Below, in pieces: positions 49,595 to 64,000 of a stretch of 64,000 bases of DNA. This DNA is from Branchiostoma floridae (Eukaryota > Chordata > Leptocardii > Amphioxiformes > Branchiostomatidae), in NCBI RefSeq assembly GCF_000003815.2, contig NC_049991.1:12754470-12818469 (forward strand), written 5' to 3'. Made by a program: the position numbers and the translations under genes. The notes below the pieces were generated by a model. That model was not told the origin of the DNA. It searched no databases and worked only from the letters and a program-made list of their open reading frames with translations. Position 1 is the stretch's first letter, and every line of letters starts with the position of its first letter.

Positions 49595-50017
49595 CTCCAT
49601 CTAGCACTTTCATTGAGCATTGAGACCGCTGACGTAATACAGTGATTGATATATGAACTTTCAGTTTCTTGATAGTCTTGAATGACACTTCTCATGTGCG
49701 TGGAATATGCTAGATCTAAGACCTTACCGCCAAAATGTTCAACCATACTATAAATGTACAAGTCCCGGCAATGGACACAATTTACAGTGTAAAGTTTTAC
49801 TAAACAATAGTTCATGGGAGCAACTTGTCTTTAGAATGAATATTCATTGTTTGGTTTCTCGCATCTTTTTGATCGGTCGTTTTGACTTTTGGTTCTGCCG
49901 TTTTGATTTTTGCATGCTGTAAACAAATTATAACATAATTTTTTGGGAAAGATATATACTTCAGTTACTGTAGTAACTATATGTTATAGCCTACAAATGT
50001 ATGATCACGTATCTCAC

Positions 50018-52056
50018 CTGAGTGTCTGTAAGCCCGATCCTCTGCGCCAGCTCCTGCCTCTCGGCCGCTGCCAGGTACTTCTGCGTCTGGAACCGTTTCT
50101 CCAGCTGGAACACCTGGTACCCCGCGAAGGCCGTGCGGGCCTTGTTCTTGCTGGAAGTCTTGTCGTCACCGCTGTCGTCTCCATCTATAGAAATGGAATA
50201 CAATAAATTAAAGTCAGCAAAGACAAAACAAGTGAACTATTTGATCTATCGATCAGAAAATATTCGTAGCGTTCAATCCTACATTAAATATACAAAAATC
50301 ACTTCATGAAAAAAAATACCAAGTACCAAAGATACTTCTACCATTCATTTTCCCCAGTTTTATCCGAAAGATGTTTTCTCTCATTCAGAACCACTTTTTG
50401 CCAAGTATCGTTTGTAGATTATCATGTTCCGCCATCTCTTATCACTTTTGTACGAGAACATCTTCAAAGTCTGTCATGTCACACTAATTATAAAGTATAA
50501 AATGAAAACGTTGCATATTCATAACCATGGCGTCTGAGTCCTGACGCCAAGACGGTCTCGGACCCTTCTCAAAAGTCTGTCGCCAGGGTCTAGTATCTGG
50601 ACCCTCCTCGCTAATTTATGAGTCTGTACCATTTAACTTATCTTAGCATTATTCTTTATTTATAACACAGAATCTAGAGAAGGCACCCAAAAGTAAAAGA
50701 TAACGGAAGAATAGTCGTTTTGTACTTGTATTTGCATTTCGTCGACCTTCATAGCCAATAGTTCTTTTCTTTGCCATGTTTTGTGAAGAATGTATGCACG
50801 ATTTTTAGATAGAATTTCCTTTAAATGCGGGCTTTATTTTTGCTTTATTTTACGAAATGGACCGTGATGATGTTATTTGTGTTCAGTTTTATTCTAGCAA
50901 TGAAAACATTTTGGTAGCGAAGTTATGTTGAAGAAACTTTCTTGTCTAATTGAATTGATTTCTAAAAACTTTCTAAGAAGGTAATCCCTTTATGTTCCAA
51001 TCAAGCCCATCAAAACACTCCAGATTGTAAAAGCAAACAAAAGGCAGTAACATTGTTTTAAAGAGCAGCAATTCTCACGAATTACAGGCGCCACCCATAT
51101 TTATCCTAATACAAAGAATTTACGGGCATTGCCATTAGTTTCTTTTTGTACATGACGAAAATGGTAATTTTGTTTGGCTTGTGCCATACAACTACTAGTA
51201 CATGACGTTGTTATGTGGCACAAACCAAACAAAATCACAATCATAGTACTGTTTAACGTTGTACCAATGATAAAACTCCTGGGTTAGACTGATACCGTTT
51301 TTAAGTTTCTAGAAGAATAAGACATAATATGGAGCGATCTATTCATTTGATTCACGAAACTAACGAGTTTTTGTCTTGAAAATTGCAGACTTGCATTTTT
51401 CTGTATCGTAAGTGGTATGTCATGTATGTAGCGGGGTTAAGTTTTCAAGTTACATAAGCACTTATTCAAAATGGAGGGAACATACATCTTTGACAAGAAA
51501 AGCGCCGAGGAAAATTGGTATGAAAGCGGAAAAATTTTCTCCCTGTAGAAGTTTGTTTCTTTCAGTTATAAGTTAGTTTAAAACTTGCAAAAGAACAAAA
51601 CTTCGGATAAATACCTGACGACGCGTCCCTGTCTGTGCTGTCTGCTTTTCCACTTGACTTTGGTGAAAAGTTGTTTCGGTTCTTCTCGGCATCTTTCGGA
51701 GCGTTGTGTCCCTCTCTATCGGGTTGCCTCGCCTGGTCCTCCTCGCAGTCGCTCGCCGACTCCCAGGGACGCTTCAGACTGACGGTTCCGGTGCCATACG
51801 CCCCGCGCCCCGCATGAGCGACGGAAGGCGCACGGTGAGTCGTTCCCGTGGTGAAGTCTCTCCTTTCGTGCTCACCGGTGACAGGTCCGGAACTTGCGGG
51901 ACGATAGTGCAGCGTGCCGACCCCGCTGTGATGCTTCGTCGGAGGAGCAAAACCGAGATCGAAACTTCTCTGTAGCGTCATGGCGTTTTGCTCTACTTGT
52001 ATCTCGCGAAGCTTTGCAGGAAAGTTGGTCTGACCACGATTCTGATCAAACAACAT
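50018..52056 (-). CDS. NK-like (ANTP-class) homeobox protein, 3' end missing
   Basis: Exon 1 is 51615-52056 (first ATG at 52056; a second, better-context ATG lies at 51981-51979). Exon 2 is 50018-50184. Phases match (G + AT = Asp). Exon 1 gives a low-complexity, charged N-terminus ending ADSTDRDASS. Exon 2 gives an acidic stretch (DGDDSGDDK) and homeodomain residues 2-44: KARTAFAGYQVFQLEKRF, then KYLAAAERQELAQRIGLTDT and Q44. The donor falls exactly at homeodomain position 44/45, a known intron site in several NK-like and Dlx-type genes. Helix 3 (WFQNRR) was not found on the minus strand down to 46900. Resemblance is to Tlx, Lbx, Bsx and Barx families; I cannot choose among them. A nuclear DNA-binding transcription factor. 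Confidence 0.85.
51166..51235 (-). repeat. Hairpin in intron 1 of the homeobox gene
   Basis: Arms 51166-51192 (aattttgtttggcttgtgcc...) and 51210-51235 (...ggcacaaaccaaacaaaat) pair over about 22 bp with few mismatches and a loop of about 17 nt. The shape fits a small foldback element and also a pre-miRNA. Confidence 0.55.
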
Positions 52057-52187
52057 TTTACCGGATGTCAACGTTGTCAGACCGAAAACCAGGCCGCTTC
52101 TTGATTTTATCTTCTCCTCAGGAATGTCTCTGTGTGTTCACTCGTGATGTGTCCGGATCTGAACTGATTTTCTGACAGGCGCACCTC

Positions 52188-52198
52188 CCGTTTTATGT
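52188..52198 (-). promoter_or_regulatory. Possible TATA box of the homeobox gene
   Basis: The minus strand reads ACATAAAACGG about 130 nt upstream of the first ATG (52056), which suits a start near 52165. GC-rich flanks. Confidence 0.4.
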
Positions 52199-52829
52199 AG
52201 GTGGGCGTTCTGTTGTTTTGTTTGGAGCATAAACCCGAACAAGCCACGCTGATGTGTCAACTGTTTTCTTTTGTAGCCGACAGTCGCCAGCCGCTGGCTC
52301 CAGAGACATTTGTGATCTGGAATGGGTTAATTGATTAATTATAGACAAATGACTCAAATTAGGAGTGCGTGCTTCGCAAGCTTAAGTTGTAGAGGTTTGC
52401 CGAGTTTACCAAAGACTTCGCCTTATTATTTTTTCTCTTACACACATTTATAGAAACGTGATAACTTTTGATACAATTTCACCTCTACTGCGGAAGGGTT
52501 AAAAATGTTTCCTATCTCAAATTAACGACAAGAAATAAGACCAGCAACGTGCAATGTACGTTCTGCAGTCGTGACACCTTTGTGCCAGCCGTATTCATGA
52601 CCAATAGTCTACAAGACTTTCCCAGTGGCGTCAGGACCCAACCTGGCGTCGACCAATTTCAACAAGTTTCTTCCCAATAGCATCATCCTATTATACTCAC
52701 TACAAGACACAAAGGTATCAATCAACCGATTATGTGGCCAAAGAAAACATCCATTGTCTAGACTACAGGTCGTGGCGTTGGTCGTGACAGGTGCGCGACA
52801 GGTACATCGCATTGTTTTTGGAGCTAATT

Positions 52830-53225
52830 GTTTCTCTGAAAAGCAACACATCAGATTAATGTTCTGTTTCAATAGTTTAGGTGGAACTATCATCATTTTC
52901 AGAACGCAAAGGTGTCGCCCATCGCTTCCACGAGGTACATTTAGTGAAGAGACCAAGCCTAATTGTTTTTCTTAAAAGCAACACATCAGAATGTGGAACT
53001 GGCATCACCAAAACGCAAAGGTGTCGCCCATCGGTTCGCGTTCAGTAAGTGAAGGCACCAAGCTGAATTGTTTTTCTGAAATTGAAAATCAGCTCATCCG
53101 AATAATGTTCTGCTTCAAAAGTACTGACCATTTTGGTGGAAGCAGTATCATTTACAACACAAAAGGCATCGCCCATCGCTACAACGAGCGGGTTTTAACT
53201 TTTACTGAAGCGACCAAGTCCTTTT
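52830..53225. repeat. Imperfect tandem repeat, three units
   Basis: Units share tttttctgaaaagcaacaca, gaatnatgttctgcttcaa, aacgcaaaggtgtcgcccat, cgct and agtgaaggaccaagc. Unit length varies from about 110 to 150 bp. Confidence 0.7.
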
Positions 53226-53229
53226 AAGA

Positions 53230-56200
53230 ATCTAAGTGGAATTAGAGCCGTGGTCATTTAGGAAATCTAAATGTTACGTGTATATACAGCAATCATCATA
53301 TAATGTACCTTACTAATGACTAGTAATGCGTGTTTGTTACTCTGTTTCTCTGGTAAGGTTCTTAGATTGTACCTCAAAATAGCTAATTTTATTCCTTTAA
53401 CCCGGGATCGGGCATCATCGCTCATCGGCTCATTTAACAATCACGATAATGAGGACTTGTTTTGTTAGCACAAGTAGGTTATAACCTCTTTGGTTACTAG
53501 TACTGCAATGAGTATTTTTTCTAACGGAATGGTAGGATTGGGGGAATGAGTCATAACTTCAATTTGTATACCTAAGATGTTTTCACCGGTGCGGGGTAGA
53601 ATTTCTCATAACCTGGATTTTGCAAACAGGATAAATCAGTTCTAAACGTCTTCGAAGGGGTTTAACAGAAAACCTATCATAGAGCCCGGTATTTCTCTCT
53701 TCTCTCTATCTGTTTTTCTCTCTTATATCATGATCGAAGCGTCATGGCTCTTATTTGAAAATTGTTGAAAAGCGCAAGGAGGATTAAACCTCGTTGAAAA
53801 GAGTATTTCAAGATACTGAAATTTTATTTGCCCTTTTTTAAGAGTAGAGATATTTTTTCTATTGAAAATTATCAACAAACTGAAAAGTGAAATCGCAACT
53901 GTGGCCTTCTTTGAGAGAAAAAGAATTACAAATTCATATCAATGACATGAGAAGAACTGAATGTGGTGCCAGTAGAATTGTCGGAATTTTCAGACAATGA
54001 GATCTTAACTTGTAGAACAATGAGCCCGATGGGAGCCCGTCTACCTGACAGTTGATAACGATCTCACAGGCGACAGTCATCGTGGCCATTCGGGTTTGAA
54101 GTGGACCTCGTTCACACCATATTACTTTATCCAGACCCCGAAATCTCGGCTATTGCCGGGTCCTTAGGTCATCAATAAGGCAAACATGGGTGGAGCACCT
54201 GTGGGGAGAGAACAACCACCCCGACAATTTGACGGTCTGTGTTACCATTGGTATGGTAAACTCTGCCAGTTTCTCTGGCGCCGGGGAAAAGAGATGCGAG
54301 CCGCTATCGGAGGAACGCTCGGGAGATACCGACCTGCTCTATCTGGTCGGGAGGGCAGGCATCCGGCCAGGCGCGCGCCTTTCTTTTGTGGAGTCGGAGT
54401 CGCTCGGAAATTATCGGAAAAATTACCGGAGAAGAATGAATGATATCAACAGATTCCTGTTCTGTATCTTCGAAACGGAAAAGGTATAATTTAGCGGAGA
54501 GGGCCGGTAAATGTGTACAGAGGAACACACAGAAACCTCTTATCTAAAACTTCTCCCATGCCTAGCTTTTTTAATACCACATGGAGCTTTTGCCACGCTC
54601 ACATAAACTAGCTCTTCATTCGAATGTCACTCGAGCCTTTTCTATCGTTGACGATGTACATTATATTCTATCATTGTATAAATCATGGACTTCTTTTGTC
54701 ATCGAATCACAGCAGCGCCAAGGCCATTTATTTGATAAGCTCTTTTTCCAAAAATGAAAAAGCCTCAACAATTGTCAAATAAACGTAGTATGGAGACATT
54801 TCTAATTTCCGGAAGCGTAGCCATGTGTGTTGCAATTGTAAATGATATGGAAGGCGTTACTACGTACAAATATCGTATCTTTCATCTAGACACCTGCAGA
54901 CCACACACTTCAAAGTTTTGTTAGGCCTTGACGAGCAGTTTATAATCTATTTCTCCTGAAATATGAATAATTGTTGTAAGAAATGTACGGTTTTCTTCAC
55001 GGTAACCTGTGTCGCAGAGGACTCAGAGAACATTGTGCCTTGTACTAGTGTGATAGTAGTGTATTAGATAAATACCTAAAGCTTTGAGTAATCCACATGT
55101 TGAGTCTATCGATATGTTTCCTATCTTCGTGTGTATCAGAATCTTGAAACGCTGACAGATAAAAGAACCCGGATACGGAAGAGAGCGGAACGGCGCCAGG
55201 AGAAATTACCAACATTTCGGCGCTTTTGTCTCACAGAATACTTGTTAACGTGTTTAGCGTTGTGATGTTGTGTCGCTGTGGATTTTTGCAATACTTGTAA
55301 AATATTTTGAGTTCTGTGATCATAACATAAGTAACCCATAGAATTAGCCAATGAAGGCGATGGAGATAAGATGACGATTTAAGATGGCGGGAAGTGAAAA
55401 TTTGGCGCCAAGACTCTGAAAGAAAACAGACGACACTTGCTAATTGTTGTGGTTATCGGAGCAACAGATTCGCATCTTCCGTTTCTGTTGAAACACAATC
55501 ACTGGAAAGTCGATAACCCGGATAACTTTATTGTTTATGGTTGCATAGGGAAACGACCGGGTCCCCATACAAGTCAACTGTCTGGCTCACCAGCCGCTCA
55601 CCGGACGCATTCCCAACGTACACATAATATGTGTACAGCACATATACCAAGGGGCTTTTATAAAGATATGATTCATCACTAAAAAGTGACATTCAAATGT
55701 CATCCTAACCCTCAAGCAGATATCAAGTTGACTTTCTCTGTCCAAGGAGTTTATACGGAGTTACCTACATGGCCCTACAACCCTATATATTAGAGCTTCC
55801 TGGCTTTGTCACGGTTCCCCAAGATGAATTGGCAACTCAAGTTGAGTGCGCTTCTTTCAGAAAATTTATCAATCTCAAGCACCACAGCAAGGCAGTGCAA
55901 CCGGGTTCTTGTAGGGAAAAGTGCGATGCCTTTACGCACAAAACGCAGCGCGTTCCGGGTGGCAACACTTTAAAACCTACCGATGAAATAGTGCGGCTGT
56001 ACTTTTCAATGTTTCCGCTAGATGGTAGTAACGTTACTACTTTACCATAATAATTCTTTATCCACCTGTGCGTTTGCAAGCGTTAAATCAAAACGTACGA
56101 CTTGCATTTTGTTAGTTTGACGAAAATTACTGCCGTATCATCGTCAGTTTATATCTGTGGCAGCCTACTTCCAACGACCGTTGCGATACTTGTACAATGT

Positions 56201-56342
56201 ATTTTATATTCATGGTACGCGAATTAGCTGACGCGAACATTCTGCTACATTCACAGTTCAAGCCTACAGCTGGTCTGCTGGGGCAAAGGTCACTATAAAC
56301 ATCAGCACGAGTTGAACATCTTCACATCCCGTTTCCTAAACC
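53230..56342. other. Intergenic region before DCXR
   Basis: No gene could be supported. Two overlapping plus-strand frames at 54186-54489 share GC-rich sequence but have no recognisable domain or splice context. The DCXR promoter should lie near 56200-56340; no TATA box is evident. Confidence 0.5.
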
Positions 56343-60272
<3,930 letters not shown>

Positions 60273-60779
60273 GGGGCCTCACATTTGTCGTGACTCAAGC
60301 TTGTATCACGTTCATGACAAAAGCCTAGTTTGCGTTTAGTATACTCTTCTTGTAGGTCATTAACCTTGTAGGTTGTGTAAGAAAATTAAGGTTTGAGAAA
60401 ATTCAAGATCGTGCAAATCCAACAGCAAGCACTCGTTCCAGACTGCTACTGTAACTAACTTAATAGTTTTTGACCAATATTACATTTGGTCACAATGAAG
60501 CCATAAGCTATTCATATGGAATATGTGGCATTTTGTAACTTTGCTTATACTAAGAATGGCAAAAGTTGACAAATACAAGGTTGCTGATGTTTTTTTCCAG
60601 ATACACACAGTATACCTGAAAGCTATATATATACACATTGTATTGTGTATCTGCTTGCCAAATTCTAATTACTATGTTCTAAAAAAGCAATTTGAATAAT
60701 TTTATGACTATTTGTGTTTCCATTATTGTTATTGATTCATGGCACTCAATTATATTGTACCATATAATGGTTAGTGTTC

Positions 60780-60950
60780 TCCATACCGTATCAGCCACAC
60801 GGTGATTTACATCATTCACCCGGACGGGAGACCCGGACGGGGGACGGGAGACCCCGTCTTGTAATTAGCCAGCGAAAGGAAATGTCACCCCGTCATGTGT
60901 AAACATGTGCGAACATGTGTGATCACGTCGACCGATGATGATGATGATGA
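60780..60950. repeat. GACGGGAGACC and GAT simple repeats
   Basis: Short direct repeats of ccggacgggagaccc near 60820-60855, then a (GAT)n run near 60936-60950, in the DCXR 3' flank or UTR. Confidence 0.6.
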
Positions 60951-61419
60951 TCCAGATAATGTATATATATTATTCTTGACAACCAATGTCGTAATTTCAT
61001 GTGTACATCTGTGATTTATTGACAATTGCAATACTTAGATTGAGCACTTAGTGTAGAACACCGCAAAAGTATCTGTTAAGGAAAAGTTTGACAATTGAAT
61101 TTATTTTTGACAGCATTGGTTTGGACAAAGTTGTTTGTAGAGATGTGAGAATTGGCAAAATACGATTAACATGATATAATTCCAACCTTAGTGCTTCCAC
61201 ACACCACTTGCTGCTTGTGGAAAAAACACTAGTGTGTATTCTCAAGGAAGTTTTACTTGAGATTTTAGTTGCTACCTCATTTGCATTTTGTCAAGGGCAG
61301 AATGTGTGTTTTCATAATGGAGAGAAAAATTAAACTTATCTCACATAAACATGCAGCAAACTTTATTACAATTATGGTGCGTAACTATTAACAAACATGT
61401 AACGTTACATGAAATGGCA

Positions 61420-62553
61420 TATTTTGGGGTAGTGCTGGCTTTGATGATATAATGGCTCATATCATAATAATAATAAGAATAGGCCTCAGTTTATGCTACA
61501 GCATTCGTGATAATTTACCGATATTTTAACTTACTAATGATAGAATGATTCAACATATTTGTTGATGACCTTATCATATCAAATGACCAAGACAAATATG
61601 CCTCTGAAAAGTAAATTTTATACTTTATTTTGCTGGCAGTTGTAATCCAGCACCTCTTTATCAAACGGCTCTAGCAAAAGCTTCCCCCTCAAAAGGACGT
61701 TGTGTCTATAAGTCTTCAGATACAAATAATTATTATGAAGATGAAATTGATGATTTAGTATTTGAAATTAAAGGAATGGATACAGCAAACTAGATAAATT
61801 TATGAAACAAGGTGCGATGATATAATATATGATAAATGACAGCATTGAAAAGTAAAGTGACACACCTGTACCCAACATTTACCGAAACTGCAGTTTTGAA
61901 AGACACGTGATATACGTGAAATATCGAAATACAGCAGCTTTATAACCATTGTTTCGTTTCTATCAGTCTACGAAGTTTCAAGTGATAATACATCAACCTG
62001 TTGGCTTTCCCCTTTATGTATCAGCAACCTTGGCATAGTCCATATGGTGGGTCAAGTTCATATAACCGGCACAAAGCTCCCCAAGGATTTCGTGGAAAGC
62101 CTGTTATTAGTAATGTACGAGTATGGTTATGCCATCTGATTTCAATATTCACTTAAAGTTTAATGTTGACGTTATTACACATATGGGAGGTCGCCTTTAT
62201 CACCTCGGGTGCCTATTAAATAAATCGCTCGGAACTCGTCGGCGTTCGTCACTCGCTCGGGTGATCCCGGATACATGCAACATTTGGAGTCACACTCGTT
62301 CATCCAGGCAGTAAAGCACGGCGATCCGACAACAATTCATTGACCTACCACCTGTGTTTAGATCACATTCAATCATTTCATGTATTTGATTTTTGTTCAC
62401 TTGCAATTAGCCCCATGGGCATGAATTTGCCATAAAACATTATTATGTTGACGTCACAGGTATTTGGGTACATGGTAAATGTTTGAGTCCTCTAAACTCG
62501 CCGCCAACATTGTGTTGCAACGTTGCTACACAAAGTTCAATGTTCAGAAGTCA
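61420..62553. other. Spacer between DCXR and its broken copy
   Basis: AT-rich DNA with no ORF of note. I found no clear match to the DCXR upstream region here. Confidence 0.5.
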
Positions 62554-62653
62554 NNNNNNNNNNNNNNNNNNNNNNNNNNNNNNNNNNNNNNNNNNNNNNN
62601 NNNNNNNNNNNNNNNNNNNNNNNNNNNNNNNNNNNNNNNNNNNNNNNNNNNNN
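62554..62653. other. Assembly gap (100 N)
   Basis: Exactly 100 N. The bases right after it (aggaaaag then gtgagt) match the end of DCXR exon 1, so the gap probably covers a second exon 1. Confidence 0.97.
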
Positions 62654-63600
62654 AGGAAAAGGTGAGTTTATATTTGGGGTTTTATGTTAGTGTGACCAGT
62701 GGTGATTTACTACATCTTAGACCTCCTCGGTGTGAACTCAAGAGAGTTTGCATGTCTTTGTTTAGGTTGTACGTGAACTTCTACAGCTCCAATCAGGTGT
62801 GTCTAATACATACCATTGTTTGCAATCCTCACAGGTATTGGCTGTGACACATTTGTTGTGACTCATGCTTGCACTAAGACGTTGACAAAGGCCTAGTTTT
62901 CGTGTACACTTCAGTTTTAAGTCTTTAGCTTGCATTGTTTGAGGACGTTAAGTTTAAATTTTGAGTATAATCAAGATTAACTCCAATATCAAGAACTCCC
63001 CCGAGACTAGTTGCTCCTGTAACCAACTTAATAACTTTTTTAAAACCATACATTTAGTCACAATGAAGCCATATGCTATTCGGATGGAATATGTGACATG
63101 ATGTAACTTAGCTCATACAAGGAATGAGGTTTCTGAATACAGTAAAAGGTTGCTTAATTCTAATTGCTTAGTTCTATAAAAGTATTTTGAATAATTTTAC
63201 GACTTCACTCCAAGAGATTTCATTGACCTTGTCGTTATTGAGCATGGAGTGTAGGACACCAAAGTATATGTTTCTGATTCTAAATCGTCAAAGAGTCGTC
63301 TGTAAAAACGTGAGAATTGGTAGAATATGATGTGCGTGTCCACTTCCAATCTCATTGTTTCCATGCTCTACTTGCTACTAGTAACTTTCCAGTGTTTATA
63401 TAAGGAGGGTTTAGTTGCTATCTTAAATGCATTGCGATGATGACAGAATGGGTGTTTTTAAATGGAGAATAAAATTGACAATGATCTTCCATGGCCATGC
63501 TTCGTGGCAAACTTTGTCGTAATTATGGTGATTAACATGTAACAAACGTGCAATTGCATAATAAGGTCTAGCTTTATTGGAGTGCCCCTGAATTGTGAAT
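62654..63600 (+). pseudogene. Internally deleted tandem copy of DCXR
   Basis: After the gap, aggaaaag + gtgagt mirrors the DCXR exon 1 end and donor. At 62835, after ctcacag, gtattggctgtgacaca mirrors the start of exon 2 (IGRDT). From about 62850 the sequence switches to a copy of the DCXR 3'UTR (matching 60283 onward: cacatttgt-gtgactca, cacaatgaagccata, ctattc-atggaatatgtg, gtgagaattgg, tagttgctat, caaactttrt-ataattatgg). Exons 3-8 are absent. It cannot encode the enzyme. Confidence 0.8.
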
Positions 63601-64000
63601 CAAATATTCGGCCACTTTTATGAAAACAATATGAATAGGACTCAGCACTGTGATTTTTGGCAAACAGATACAGTAACAGAAATTATCTGTTATTTTCGCC
63701 ATCGTTTGACATGCAGCCAAACGTCCAAGTACCCGGCCCACATTCACGGATGAACTCTCCTCCTTGGCCTTGGCACCCTGCCATGATGTGGCCACCAATG
63801 GTTACCAATAACATGTGGTAGGAACTTTCTAGTGATATTCTTGACCTTTTTCAATTAGTAACGAAAATTCGGGGCTATCATTACTATGTCTACCAAATTG
63901 TGCCCATCAATTGTCTCAGCTACAGTATCGTAGAATAGTTTTATCATGTACATATAGTTGATATGCACTGTATTTTACTTAGTGCTTAGTACGATTATTA
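63600..64000. other. No gene seen
   Basis: A short minus-strand open frame (63574-63798) has no recognisable domain. The window ends in AT-rich DNA. Confidence 0.5.

Noticed and set aside
54186-54489. Two overlapping plus-strand ORFs of 85 and 99 aa
   Set aside because: No domain, no splice sites that help, and mutual overlap in different frames; probably chance in GC-rich DNA.
63574-63798. A 74-aa minus-strand ORF near the window end
   Set aside because: No recognisable family; it overlaps the tail of the DCXR-copy flank and has no splice or start support.

Overview
The window looks like nuclear DNA of an invertebrate chordate, most probably amphioxus (Branchiostoma). This is inferred from animal-type spliced genes, short exons in exon-shuffled secreted proteins, a FOXRED2/DCXR gene content and many short inverted-repeat transposons; no database was consulted. 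Five runs of exactly 100 N mark assembly gaps. All exon models below were built by hand from splice sites, reading phase and protein family knowledge.

Positions 1-24000 (minus strand) hold one very large gene. I could follow it from a TATA box and a two-codon first exon (about 23.8 kb) through 52 coding exons to a probable stop and AATAAA signal near position 180. The exons join without a phase conflict and total 5,727 nt (1,908 aa) if one transposon is removed. The product is a secreted modular protein: signal peptide, EMI-like segment, EGF, a mucin CysD/WxxW domain, 6 VWC-like modules, 7 thyroglobulin type-1 (Tg1) domains separated by Thr/Glu/Tyr-rich repeats, 13 more VWC-like modules and a small C-terminal Cys-rich domain. 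Three things stand out in it. A 1,286-bp long-TIR transposon sits inside a Tg1 exon. A pair of duplicated 50-nt exons can only be mutually exclusive because of their phase. The Tg1 region is studded with Glu-Tyr repeats.

Positions 24000-35300 carry repeats, a truncated LINE, a duplicated TATA-containing unit, and a small plus-strand gene. That gene has a CCAAT/TATA promoter, three non-coding exons and a 171-aa product with a C-terminal glycine-zipper hydrophobic segment that I do not recognise. Several MITE-like elements follow.

Positions 35300-48800 hold FOXRED2 on the plus strand, an ER-type flavoprotein of 9 coding exons and 672 aa. It has a probable compensated frameshift in the FAD loop, a minisatellite grown from an exon/intron boundary and no ER-retrieval tail. 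Positions 50000-52200 hold a minus-strand NK-like homeobox gene whose third exon is absent, perhaps lost in the gap at 49495-49594. Positions 56343-60272 hold DCXR (L-xylulose reductase, 8 exons, 244 aa), followed at 62.6-63.6 kb by an internally deleted tandem copy. The remaining DNA is intergenic or intronic with repeats.
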